Of a stretch of DNA of 64,000 bases, positions 1 to 7,360 are shown in pieces. Source of the stretch: Microcoleus sp036704825 (GTDB lineage: Bacteria; Cyanobacteriota; Cyanobacteriia; Cyanobacteriales; Microcoleaceae); assembly GCA_036704825.1 (NCBI GenBank), contig JAUBSN010000016.1, positions 1 to 64,000 of the forward strand, given 5' to 3'. Position 1 is the stretch's first letter; every line of letters starts with the position of its first letter. The translations under genes were made by a program, and so were the position numbers. The notes beneath the pieces were generated by a model. It did not search any database and was not told the DNA's origin. It was given only the letters and a program-made list of their open reading frames with translations.

Positions 1-149
1 CGTGAAGCTATATCTGCCCATTCTTGTGACTTATTGATGCCTTCTCTTATTCCTCAATCAAAGACCTGAATCCTTACGCTAAAACTCATGTTGGAGAAGC
101 TGATATAGAAGGCAACATTGATGAGTGTAAACAAGATGAAAATAAAAAA

Positions 150-362
150 TTAGACATTAATTGAACCGGCAGACCCGATCGCCCGACACCCGCGCAATTT
201 CGCTACTTGCCCGGCTACACTTCCCACAGCGCCGGTGGCTGCCGAAATAAAAATAATGTCGTCGGCTTTGACTTCTACCCAATTCAACCCAACCCAAGCA
301 ATCATACCCGTCATGCCGAGGTAAACCGAAAGCAAAAATTTAGCCGTAGCGAGAATACTTTG
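150..362 (-). pseudogene. Remnant of an NADP-dependent medium-chain oxidoreductase
   Basis: About 70 codons match the middle of the zinc-independent medium-chain dehydrogenase/reductase family (curcumin-reductase type). The match covers the LGMTGM segment that precedes the Rossmann fold and the nucleotide-binding motif read here as SAATGAVGSVAGQVAKLRG. Full-length members have about 340 residues. Here an in-frame stop lies just upstream (near 363-365), the catalytic N-terminal half is missing, and the C-terminal half ends at 150. The fragment therefore cannot encode a working enzyme and is read as a relic left by deletion. It lies antisense to the leader of the next plus-strand gene. Assignment rests on the motif alone; the family is fairly sure, the exact enzyme is not. 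Confidence 0.6.
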
Positions 363-395
363 CTAAGTGAACAAAAAAAACCTGTCTCAAATTTA

Positions 396-818
396 ATGAC
401 TTCCCCAATTTCTCCCGATCGCCGTTTTTTAAAATATAGAATTGCCCTGCTCATCAGTATAATCGTGATTATCCCTTTAGGTTACATAGTGAGATTTTCT
501 CGCGGTCCTGCACCGGAATGGTTCAACGACTCTTTTGGGAGCATAGCTTATGAGGTATTTTGGATTTTGCTGGTAGTTCTGATATTGCCGCGATTTTCGC
601 AAATTAGGGCGGCTGTAGCTGTGTGTCTAGCTACCTGCGGAGTAGAGTTTCTCCAAATGTGGACACCTCCGTTTTTACAAGCAATGCGAGCTACTTTACC
701 CGGAAGGCTGATTTTGGGAAATCACTTTAGTTGGTCAGATTTTATCTCTTATTTTGTAGGGAGTTTTTTAGGTTGGTTGTGGGTGCGATGGCTTCATTTC
801 ACTTGCTTCCGCTTGTAA
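396..818 (+). CDS. DUF2809 family integral membrane protein
   Basis: A 140-residue, very hydrophobic protein with four probable membrane helices. It matches my recollection of DUF2809: an N-terminal helix, an NDSFGSIAYEVFW segment, a CGVEFLQMW segment in the third helix and a C-terminal YFVGSFLGWLW helix. The ATG at 396 is chosen because the protein then begins with a short polar leader directly before the first helix, as in homologues. The open frame reaches back to 207, but those residues are not membrane-like and overlap the dehydrogenase remnant. Family members of known function are lacking; they are small bacterial inner-membrane proteins. No clear Shine-Dalgarno sequence is seen. Confidence 0.75.
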   Translation: MTSPISPDRRFLKYRIALLISIIVIIPLGYIVRFSRGPAPEWFNDSFGSIAYEVFWILLVVLILPRFSQIRAAVAVCLATCGVEFLQMWTPPFLQAMRATLPGRLILGNHFSWSDFISYFVGSFLGWLWVRWLHFTCFRL

Positions 819-988
819 GTTGTACTGCATTTAAATTGTATATTTCGATGAGCCGAACCCAAATCTTCAAATCCTCTCCCCATCGGACTCTCTCCCCATC
901 TATCGAACAGCATAGACAATCTAGATGCACAAAATCTTAATGATATGGTTGGGGTTATTTTCACTCAATTCTAAGCGAGCCGCTTAAC

Positions 989-1417
989 TTAGAATTTAGA
1001 ATTTTTAGGAGTTGAAGTGGGAGCTATATTTCCGCGATCTCGCCACAGCAACAACGGAATGCTTAACGTTCCTAAAATCATCACAGTTCCAGTCAAGATC
1101 CAAACTAGCACGCGATTTGGGCGGTAATCACCTCGCTCAATTTGCCAGAAAACTCGATTATAACGCCATGCTGCTAAGGCAATGACCGCAATCCCAAAAA
1201 CTACCAAACTCAACCCTAAAGTTTCTGAGTTGAAGAAGGGAGGGGAGGAAACTTCTTGCTGAGTTACTGTAGCTTGAAATTGACGGAGAAATAAACTGAA
1301 TCTACTGATTGCAAATCCAAAACCAATTAAAGCGAGTGAAGTTCGCAACCATGCAAGAAAGGTTCGTTCATTTGCCTGATGTTCGCGCTGTCGGTCTATT
1401 TTAGAACCCTTGTTCAT
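989..1417 (-). CDS. YidH/DUF202 family membrane protein
   Basis: A 142-residue protein opening with a DRQREHQANERTFLAWLRTS block, the signature of the DUF202/YidH family, followed by three membrane helices (roughly residues 27-45, 70-92 and 108-130). The function of the family is not established; members are small inner-membrane proteins. The ATG at 1417 is preferred over an upstream in-frame start at 1471 because an AAGGTAGGG ribosome-binding site stands just ahead of it and the family block then starts near residue 7. The gene stands alone, pointing away from the LCP gene; the gap between them holds a small inverted repeat. Confidence 0.8.
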   Translation of the reverse strand: MNKGSKIDRQREHQANERTFLAWLRTSLALIGFGFAISRFSLFLRQFQATVTQQEVSSPPFFNSETLGLSLVVFGIAVIALAAWRYNRVFWQIERGDYRPNRVLVWILTGTVMILGTLSIPLLLWRDRGNIAPTSTPKNSKF

Positions 1418-1589
1418 CAACCCTACCTTTCTAAAATATCTTGAGCTTTCCCTTGTTGATTGTTGTTTCACTTGCGACTGCGGAGGGAAGTATCGGTATT
1501 GCGATCGCGATTCATCATCACCAAAAAATATAGTATCAGTAAATCGACAAAAAAGCGATCGCCTCCATCTCTACCCACAGAAAACAATA

Positions 1590-1615
1590 GGACACAGCAA
1601 TGCTGTGCCCCTACA
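1590..1615. repeat. Small inverted repeat of the GGACACGGCA family
   Basis: The segment reads GGACACAGCAATGCTGTGCC followed by CCTACA, a near-perfect palindrome. Related copies with GGACACGGCA/TGCCGTGTCC arms occur at 4551-4573 and 4643-4663. It is an interspersed intergenic hairpin rather than a classical terminator, since no run of T follows. Confidence 0.6.
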
Positions 1616-1637
1616 AATACCCCAGTTATAATCCAGT

Positions 1638-3053
1638 TTAAAAAGACTTGGCCGCACCGCCGGAATGAGCCTTTTTCTCCAACCAATCCTTGCCCAATCT
1701 GATTGTCACATCCGACTGCAAAGAACCCGTACTCTCAACCAGCACATCTCCAAAACCCAAAAACTGGCGAATGGCTTGAGCACCTTTAATATCGCCCTGT
1801 TGAGCTACTAGAGTAGTTACATCCAGGGGTTCGGGCCAAGCTTTATAAACCTGAACATTCCGATAACCTGCTTGAGTCAGAGTATTGACAAAATCTTCAA
1901 CAGCGGATGGATCTCCCGTACTATCTTGAATCGCCACATTCAGAAAAGTCGAATCAGCATTCTCAATTGTCCAAGTATTTTGGCCGAAGTCAAAATGTTC
2001 CGCCACCATAGTTTCGATGGCACTGTAATCTGGCAACCAAAAACTCGCCTTGTAGTCTTTAGAATCGCTGAATTTGCCCGGAACCATCAACATCTGAACG
2101 CTGGCGCGATCGGTTTGAGTAGCAAAACCCGCCAAAGCTACCAATTCTTCGATACTCAAATTAGTGTCAATGTGGGACTGAATCACCGATAAAATCTTCG
2201 GTAGTCGAGACAGCAAACCTACATTTACTTCCTGTTCCACAAAAGCCCGCATCAACAATTGTTGGCGCTGCACCCGCCCGATGTCGCCCAAATCGTCGTG
2301 CCTGTAAAGTAAATATTGCACGATTTGTTCGCCGTTGAGCTTCTGCTTGCCAGCCTTTAAATCTATATATAAATGCTGACTGTTATCGGTATACTTCATG
2401 TCTTTAGGGACATTAACAGTAATGCCACCCAGGGCATCGACCAAACTTTTGATGCCGTGAATGTTAACTGTGACGTAGCGGTCAATTCCCACACCGCCCA
2501 GGAGTCCGCTGACTGACTTGGCTGACGAAGCCGGGCCGCCGTAGTAATTAGCTTCGTTTATTTTCACCTCGCCCCTACCTTCAACATAGGTGCGGGTGTC
2601 TCGCGGAATGGAAAGCACGCTTAACTTTTTATTTTGAGGGTCAAACCTAACCAACAGCATGGTATCGGTCAAGCCCTTAAAGGAGTTTTCCCAAACCTCG
2701 TATCCGACATTTTTGTTGACACTTCCTTCGATGTCAGAGGTCAGAACTTTAAGTCCTAAAACTAAAATATTAACTGGTCGAGTCAGCTCCGGCATCTTCA
2801 TGTTGAGCTTTGCCATGTCCCCTTGAGAAAACACCGCCGCTTCTTCAGGGCTCAACTTTTGTTGCTGAAGCGGCGTTGTAGAAAGGGACACTGCTAGCAA
2901 CGCTCCGGCTGTGGCTGAGAGCATGGCTACTCCAGCCAAACCAAAACCAAAACCCAGCCAGCGGCCTCGATGGGGCTGGTTCGATTTTTTGGTGGCAGGT
3001 TGAGCAGTTGATTGTTCGATAGGGTCTTGATTAGGAATTTTTTGAGCTGGCAC
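1638..3053 (-). CDS. LytR/CpsA/Psr (LCP) family cell-envelope protein
   Basis: LCP proteins are membrane-anchored enzymes that move polyprenyl-linked glycopolymers onto the cell wall. From the N-terminus: a short basic cytoplasmic segment, one membrane helix (about residues 30-58), the LCP catalytic domain (about 90-300) with the expected TDTMLLVRFDP, SIPRDTR, KINEANYYGG and YLLYRHDDLGDIGRVQRQQ motifs holding the conserved Arg and Asp residues, then a LytR_C domain (about 370-460). The open frame extends to a TTG at 3095. The GTG at 3053 is preferred because a GAGGAAG ribosome-binding site lies just before it and no ATG occurs before the membrane helix; the start is not certain. The gene is probably monocistronic. 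Confidence 0.85.
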   Translation of the reverse strand: MPAQKIPNQDPIEQSTAQPATKKSNQPHRGRWLGFGFGLAGVAMLSATAGALLAVSLSTTPLQQQKLSPEEAAVFSQGDMAKLNMKMPELTRPVNILVLGLKVLTSDIEGSVNKNVGYEVWENSFKGLTDTMLLVRFDPQNKKLSVLSIPRDTRTYVEGRGEVKINEANYYGGPASSAKSVSGLLGGVGIDRYVTVNIHGIKSLVDALGGITVNVPKDMKYTDNSQHLYIDLKAGKQKLNGEQIVQYLLYRHDDLGDIGRVQRQQLLMRAFVEQEVNVGLLSRLPKILSVIQSHIDTNLSIEELVALAGFATQTDRASVQMLMVPGKFSDSKDYKASFWLPDYSAIETMVAEHFDFGQNTWTIENADSTFLNVAIQDSTGDPSAVEDFVNTLTQAGYRNVQVYKAWPEPLDVTTLVAQQGDIKGAQAIRQFLGFGDVLVESTGSLQSDVTIRLGKDWLEKKAHSGGAAKSF

Positions 3054-3157
3054 TGGCTTCCTCACACACAACAAAAATAAAAAAGATAATGGCAATATGT
3101 AGTATCAAGCTGAAGACGCACTCAATCAATAGGGTAGGGGCTTAAAAGAACCCTAAA

Positions 3158-3535
3158 TTATGATAAATGTTTGCCTACTACTTGCTCGGCTACGCGACTA
3201 ATTCCGGGCAACCATAGCGGTTGACGCTTCCAGAGGCGAACCATCAGTCCCAGAGCAACGATGAAATAGCTGGTTGTTAGCAGGCTACTCATTAATAACA
3301 TGGGAAGTGTCGGAGATTCCGCAGAAATCGCTCCAGCTTCTAAAAGAATATGTCCTAAAAGCCAACTAAAAGCAAGGGCAATTGCCAAGCGGCTGACGGC
3401 TTTGCGTTCGGGACTGCCCTGACGGCGGTAAAGAGTCCACAGGGCGGGGAAAAAGCCGATGACTGGGATCATTAATACAAACAGACTGGCACGATCGAGT
3501 TCAGGATTTTCTAAGGGCTCTGTATGTTTCATCAT
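3158..3535 (-). CDS. Conserved cyanobacterial membrane protein of unknown function
   Basis: 125 residues with three predicted membrane helices (about 18-36, 50-70 and 80-100), a short acidic N-terminus, an internal RRQGSPERKAVSR cytoplasmic loop and a basic C-terminal tail. I know of no characterised relative; its composition and position opposite rpe look like a conserved cyanobacterial membrane protein. It lies minus-strand, divergent from rpe, with a 242-bp spacer that must hold both promoters. It starts with a tandem ATGATG. Confidence 0.6.
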   Translation of the reverse strand: MMKHTEPLENPELDRASLFVLMIPVIGFFPALWTLYRRQGSPERKAVSRLAIALAFSWLLGHILLEAGAISAESPTLPMLLMSSLLTTSYFIVALGLMVRLWKRQPLWLPGISRVAEQVVGKHLS

Positions 3536-3777
3536 TCGCTACCCAAAATTTGCAGGAGGTGAGATTTTGCACAAAAGTTATTTGTGAGAGGGAAAATTTA
3601 TATCCTAAACCAAAATTTCTTTCTTCAGGGCTGGTGCGATCGCCAAATTTGTCTGTCAGAAGCCAAATTTTTCGGCGATCCAGATTCCGCGACCGATCGT
3701 TGGCAACTTTTCGGCCCTGAGACCTGTATTTTGATAAACTGGATACAGCACAGCAGACAGGAGAACAGACGAAGGCC

Positions 3778-4479
3778 ATGACCCAATCCCAAAAATCAAT
3801 CGTTATTGCTCCATCCATATTATCAGCCGATTTTAGCCGTCTCGGAGAAGAGATTCAGGCTGTCGATCGAGCAGGGGCTGACTGGATTCACGTAGATGTG
3901 ATGGACGGTCGCTTTGTTCCTAATATTACTATCGGGCCGCTGATTGTTGAGGCAATTCGCCCCGTTACTACCAAGACGATCGATGTCCACTTGATGATTG
4001 TGGAGCCCGAGAAGTACGTCGAGGACTTCGCGAAGGCCGGTGCTGACATTATTTCGGTTCACGCGGAACACAATGCTTCGCCTCACTTGCACCGCACCCT
4101 CGGCCAAATTCGGGAATTGGGCAAAATGGCTGGTGTGGTTCTGAATCCTTCGACGCCTTTGGAGTTGATCGAGTACGTGCTGGAACTGTGCGATTTGGTG
4201 CTGATTATGAGCGTCAATCCGGGCTTTGGCGGTCAAAGTTTTATCCCGGCTGTTTTGCCGAAAATTCGCCAGTTGCGTAAAATGTGCGACGACAAGGGTC
4301 TCGATCCTTGGATTGAGGTGGATGGCGGTTTGAAGGGGAACAATACTTGGCAGGTGCTGGAAGCGGGCGCAAATGCGATCGTCGCTGGTTCTGCTGTGTT
4401 TAAGGCGAATGATTACGCAGCGGCGATCGAGGGTATCCGCCACAGCAAGCGTCCGACTCCCGAGTTGGCTGCTGTTTAG
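3778..4479 (+). CDS. rpe: Ribulose-phosphate 3-epimerase
   Basis: Interconverts ribulose 5-phosphate and xylulose 5-phosphate in the Calvin cycle and pentose phosphate pathway, in the cytosol. The 233-residue TIM barrel shows the expected motifs: APSILSADFSRLG with the active-site Ser, HVDVMDGRFVPN with metal-binding His and catalytic Asp, DVHLMI, SVNPGFGGQ as the phosphate loop, and the second catalytic Asp in EVDGG. Length is normal. The ATG at 3778 follows a GAAGG site. The gene is monocistronic and followed by palindromic repeats rather than an obvious terminator. Confidence 0.97.
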   Translation: MTQSQKSIVIAPSILSADFSRLGEEIQAVDRAGADWIHVDVMDGRFVPNITIGPLIVEAIRPVTTKTIDVHLMIVEPEKYVEDFAKAGADIISVHAEHNASPHLHRTLGQIRELGKMAGVVLNPSTPLELIEYVLELCDLVLIMSVNPGFGGQSFIPAVLPKIRQLRKMCDDKGLDPWIEVDGGLKGNNTWQVLEAGANAIVAGSAVFKANDYAAAIEGIRHSKRPTPELAAV

Positions 4480-4550
4480 TTGAAAATGCGATCGTGTCCG
4501 TCAAGTTATACCAATTCCGGTTGTATCGGAATTAATATTACCCGAAATCA

Positions 4551-4663
4551 GGACACGGCCCCGTGCCGTGTCCCTACAATTAATCTGGCGTAGAAATCAA
4601 GAAACGGCTTGGCTTAAGTCCCTACAATATTATTTTGGGTAGGGACACGGCATTGCCGTCTCC
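4551..4663. repeat. Two palindromic GGACACGGCA-type repeats downstream of rpe
   Basis: Copy one (4551-4573) pairs GGACACGGC with GCCGTGTCC around a few bases. Copy two (4643-4663) reads GGACACGGCATTGCCGTCTCC. Both are flanked by TCCCTACAAT or TAGGGA sequence. They sit between the convergent rpe and VIT/vWA genes and may act as weak bidirectional terminators, although there is no T-tract. The same family occurs at 1590. Confidence 0.65.
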
Positions 4664-4667
4664 TCTA

Positions 4668-7130
4668 TCATTCCGGTGCAACCGGAATTGATCGCACCCG
4701 CAACGTCAGGCGCACTGTATCCCCAATAAAGTGAGGAATGCGCCAGCTAAAGAGGCATTTTTTGATAGTTTTCAGCAACTCCACATCCGCCAAAGTCGAA
4801 GCATCAGCATCCACAACTATGCGGCTGGCGCGCACTTTAGTGAAGACAATTTCTAACACCAATTCGCCATTGATACCGGGGGGCACAGTCAGAGTTGCCA
4901 AGTGTTCGTTTAAACTATCGATCGCCACTTCATCCAACCCCGTCGCGCTAACGACTTCTACAGGTGATGTGCTGCGCGCGCGTCGCTTTGACGGTGCGGG
5001 GGCGCTAGTCCTCGCTGGTGCGGACAATCGATAAATCGGATTCTGGTTGCTGCTAATTGAAATACCGCGTTCTAGTTCTAGTTCTTGTTCCATCCAGGCG
5101 GACAATCGATAAATCGGATTCTGGTTGCTGCTAATTGAAATACCGCGTTCTAATTCTTGTTCTTGTTCCATCCAGTCTGTGCAGCCATTATCTATATAGT
5201 TTGTGCCGCCAAATACGCCCTCATATTCGACCGCTTCCGGCATTTCTACCGGCACATTCATCGCGATCGATTCCGTACCCGGTTCGACGCGCACATCATC
5301 GCTGACAGCCACAAAAGCCGTGTACTGCGACAGAAGCTGATAGGTTAGCGCCGTTTCTGTCACCGTTTCCACCCCCACCTTGGTTTCGTACTGCACCATC
5401 TGATTCATCAAATCTTTGATGCGGTGCCGCCCCCAAAGCTGGGCAACTGCCGGATTTCCTGGATCTGTAAAATCGAGTTGGTAGGTTTGGACGTACTGGT
5501 TTCCGCCTGCACTAACCCCTTTAATATGAAGCGTTCCACCTTCGCGATCGCCCTTTTTTCCAAAGAGAACCAGCGGTTGTTCGGCAAATAAATCCGGCGC
5601 AACTGACGGATAAATTACCGGATTTTCGCCCTCTCCCTGCCAAGTAATTTCCAGATTTACCAACACCGGATTGTTGATTTGCCGGAAGAACTTTTCGACA
5701 AATTCGTTAACTGGTTCGTCATGCCGGATAATCCGCGAGATTCCCCGCCCGATTTCCGCAATGCGATCGAGCAAAAAGCGATTGACGGAACTCCCCGCAC
5801 CGAAACTGTACAGCCGATTCCCCGATTTGAGATGTTGCTGCACTTCGGCGAGAACTTGGTTTTCGTTGCCGATGTAACCGTCGCTGAGGAATACCACAGT
5901 TCGCAAGCGCCCGGATGGTGCGGGAAAATCGATCGCCGCCCGAATCCCGCCCAACATTTCCGTACTATTGTCAGCGCGGAGTTTGTTGATATATTCGATC
6001 GCCTTTTGTCGATTTTCTGCTGTATTCGGTAGCGGTTGTTTTGACAGTTGTCGCACTTTGTCGGAAAAATCCAGAATCGAGAAAGTATCCGCTGGATTCA
6101 ATCCGTTAATAAATTGCCGCAACAATTCCTGACATTGCTGCAAAGGCGCACCGGATTGCGAACCGGAAGTATCGACTAAAAATACGACATCTTTCGGCAC
6201 AATTTCATCAGTTTTGTACTCGATCGCCGGAATCAAGTAAACTGCAAAATGCCCGCCGCGATCGTCCGCTTGAGTTAATACCGTCGATTGAGTTTCTCGA
6301 CCCGCAATTTGATAGCGAACAATCAAATCTTTGTTGGGAATTGTATCTTGATTCCCCAATTTAACGCGCACCCTCAGCCCATTTTTCTGCTCGCTTGCTA
6401 AGGAAGTTTGGGGAGAGTCGAAATATTCAATTTGCAGTTTGTGGGATGGGGAATTGACGTTACGAATCGGTACGCCAGCCTCAATTTCCAGCGTGACGCC
6501 GATATCGTGTCCCGATCGCATTCCCGGCGGCAAAATCGGCGCATTCAGGCGCGACGCATCGGGGACGATATCGGTAGACGAATTGACTGTCATTGGGGCT
6601 GGGGCGCTACCGCTGGCTGCCGTTTCATCGATCGGCGTACCGGGAATATATCGCGGCCCGACAACCATCGGAAAGACGAATTCATAATCGCCCGCTAGAA
6701 ATTTCAAGGTGTCGGTATAGCGAATCGTGACATCAATTTCTTCACCGGGTTTGATGTTGGCAAGGGACTGGGTGAAAATATTATCTCGCTCTTGTTCCAG
6801 CAAACCCGCAGTCCGCCCTTCTTGTTTTGCTTTTTCGTAAATTTGTTGGGCTTCTTCGCGTTTTTTGATACTGCCTTTAATAGTGCGATCGCCAATTTTA
6901 ATTTCCATCTCATCTACCGCTGCTTCCGCAGGTAGCGGGAAAATATAGACAGCTTCCAGCGGCTTAGTAAAAGGATTTTCAAATTTTTGCGAGACTTCAA
7001 CTCGCGAGAGATTTCCGGATATTTCAGCTAGGACTTCTGTGTGTTTCAGAGGAAAAACGAGTTGTTCTCCCTCCGGGGAACGCACGTATAATCCACTGGT
7101 TCGATCGGTTGGAGATGTCAAGGACTGCAT
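4668..7130 (-). CDS. VIT and von Willebrand factor A domain protein
   Basis: An 820-residue protein built like the inter-alpha-trypsin inhibitor heavy chain. An N-terminal VIT domain (about residues 10-140, with FPLPAEAAVDEMEIKIGDR and KREEAQQIYEKAKQEGRTAGLLEQ) is followed by a vWA domain (about 310-480) whose metal-ion adhesion site DTSGSQSG is intact. A C-terminal region of about 250 residues follows, with a basic low-complexity stretch and a beta-rich end. No signal peptide is visible, so a cytoplasmic or unusually exported protein is possible. Bacterial members are thought to mediate protein interactions; the exact job is unknown. Near residues 650-705 a 26-residue unit (WMEQE...IYRLSA) is duplicated in frame. 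The start ATG lies directly before the VIT domain. Confidence 0.85.
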   Translation of the reverse strand: MQSLTSPTDRTSGLYVRSPEGEQLVFPLKHTEVLAEISGNLSRVEVSQKFENPFTKPLEAVYIFPLPAEAAVDEMEIKIGDRTIKGSIKKREEAQQIYEKAKQEGRTAGLLEQERDNIFTQSLANIKPGEEIDVTIRYTDTLKFLAGDYEFVFPMVVGPRYIPGTPIDETAASGSAPAPMTVNSSTDIVPDASRLNAPILPPGMRSGHDIGVTLEIEAGVPIRNVNSPSHKLQIEYFDSPQTSLASEQKNGLRVRVKLGNQDTIPNKDLIVRYQIAGRETQSTVLTQADDRGGHFAVYLIPAIEYKTDEIVPKDVVFLVDTSGSQSGAPLQQCQELLRQFINGLNPADTFSILDFSDKVRQLSKQPLPNTAENRQKAIEYINKLRADNSTEMLGGIRAAIDFPAPSGRLRTVVFLSDGYIGNENQVLAEVQQHLKSGNRLYSFGAGSSVNRFLLDRIAEIGRGISRIIRHDEPVNEFVEKFFRQINNPVLVNLEITWQGEGENPVIYPSVAPDLFAEQPLVLFGKKGDREGGTLHIKGVSAGGNQYVQTYQLDFTDPGNPAVAQLWGRHRIKDLMNQMVQYETKVGVETVTETALTYQLLSQYTAFVAVSDDVRVEPGTESIAMNVPVEMPEAVEYEGVFGGTNYIDNGCTDWMEQEQELERGISISSNQNPIYRLSAWMEQELELERGISISSNQNPIYRLSAPARTSAPAPSKRRARSTSPVEVVSATGLDEVAIDSLNEHLATLTVPPGINGELVLEIVFTKVRASRIVVDADASTLADVELLKTIKKCLFSWRIPHFIGDTVRLTLRVRSIPVAPE
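5023..5175 (-). repeat. In-frame 78-bp tandem duplication inside the VIT/vWA gene
   Basis: Two adjacent copies beginning GACAATCGATAAATCGGATT at 5023 and 5101 are nearly identical over 75-78 bp. The period of 78 bp equals 26 codons, so the reading frame is kept and the protein carries two copies of an acidic segment ending NQNPIYRLSA. The few differences are in the run of Glu/Gln codons. It looks like a recent slippage or unequal-exchange event. Confidence 0.9.
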
Positions 7131-7284
7131 GGGATTCGCCCTCCATTGTTGACAGTTGACAGTTGACTGCTACGGAATCGCAACGCACATCGTCTCGATT
7201 GCCTTTATCCTAACAATTTCAATCGGGTTTCAGCTTTTTTGCGATGTGTAATATCATGTCCAGTCGATCGATCGCAATAAGTAA

Positions 7285-7320
7285 GGTTCGTAGTGCGGAC
7301 TGAAGTCCGCACTACGAACC
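7285..7320. terminator. Perfect 16-bp-arm palindrome after the surface-protein gene
   Basis: GGTTCGTAGTGCGGAC and its exact complement are separated by TGAA. The stem lies 40 bp downstream of the minus-strand surface-protein gene and upstream of the VIT/vWA gene. It would make a very stable hairpin but has no T-tract on either strand. It may be an interspersed palindromic repeat that also serves as a terminator. Confidence 0.55.
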
Positions 7321-7360
7321 GTAAAAGCCCCGGTATTCCCCTGTCCCTACGGGTATCGAT

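Noticed and set aside
33..164. 42-codon open stretch at the left edge with KDLNPYAKTHVGEADIEGN
   Set aside because: No start, no recognised family, and it overlaps the dehydrogenase remnant. It may be the tail of a gene but cannot be supported.
207..395. N-terminal extension of the DUF2809 gene
   Set aside because: The residues are not membrane-like and overlap the dehydrogenase remnant. The ATG at 396 matches the family start.
3823..4443. 206-codon frame antisense to rpe
   Set aside because: It is a shadow of the highly conserved rpe frame and has no family features.
5408..6913. Several 60-120-codon frames on both strands inside the VIT/vWA gene
   Set aside because: All lie within the VIT/vWA coding region in other frames and have no motifs.
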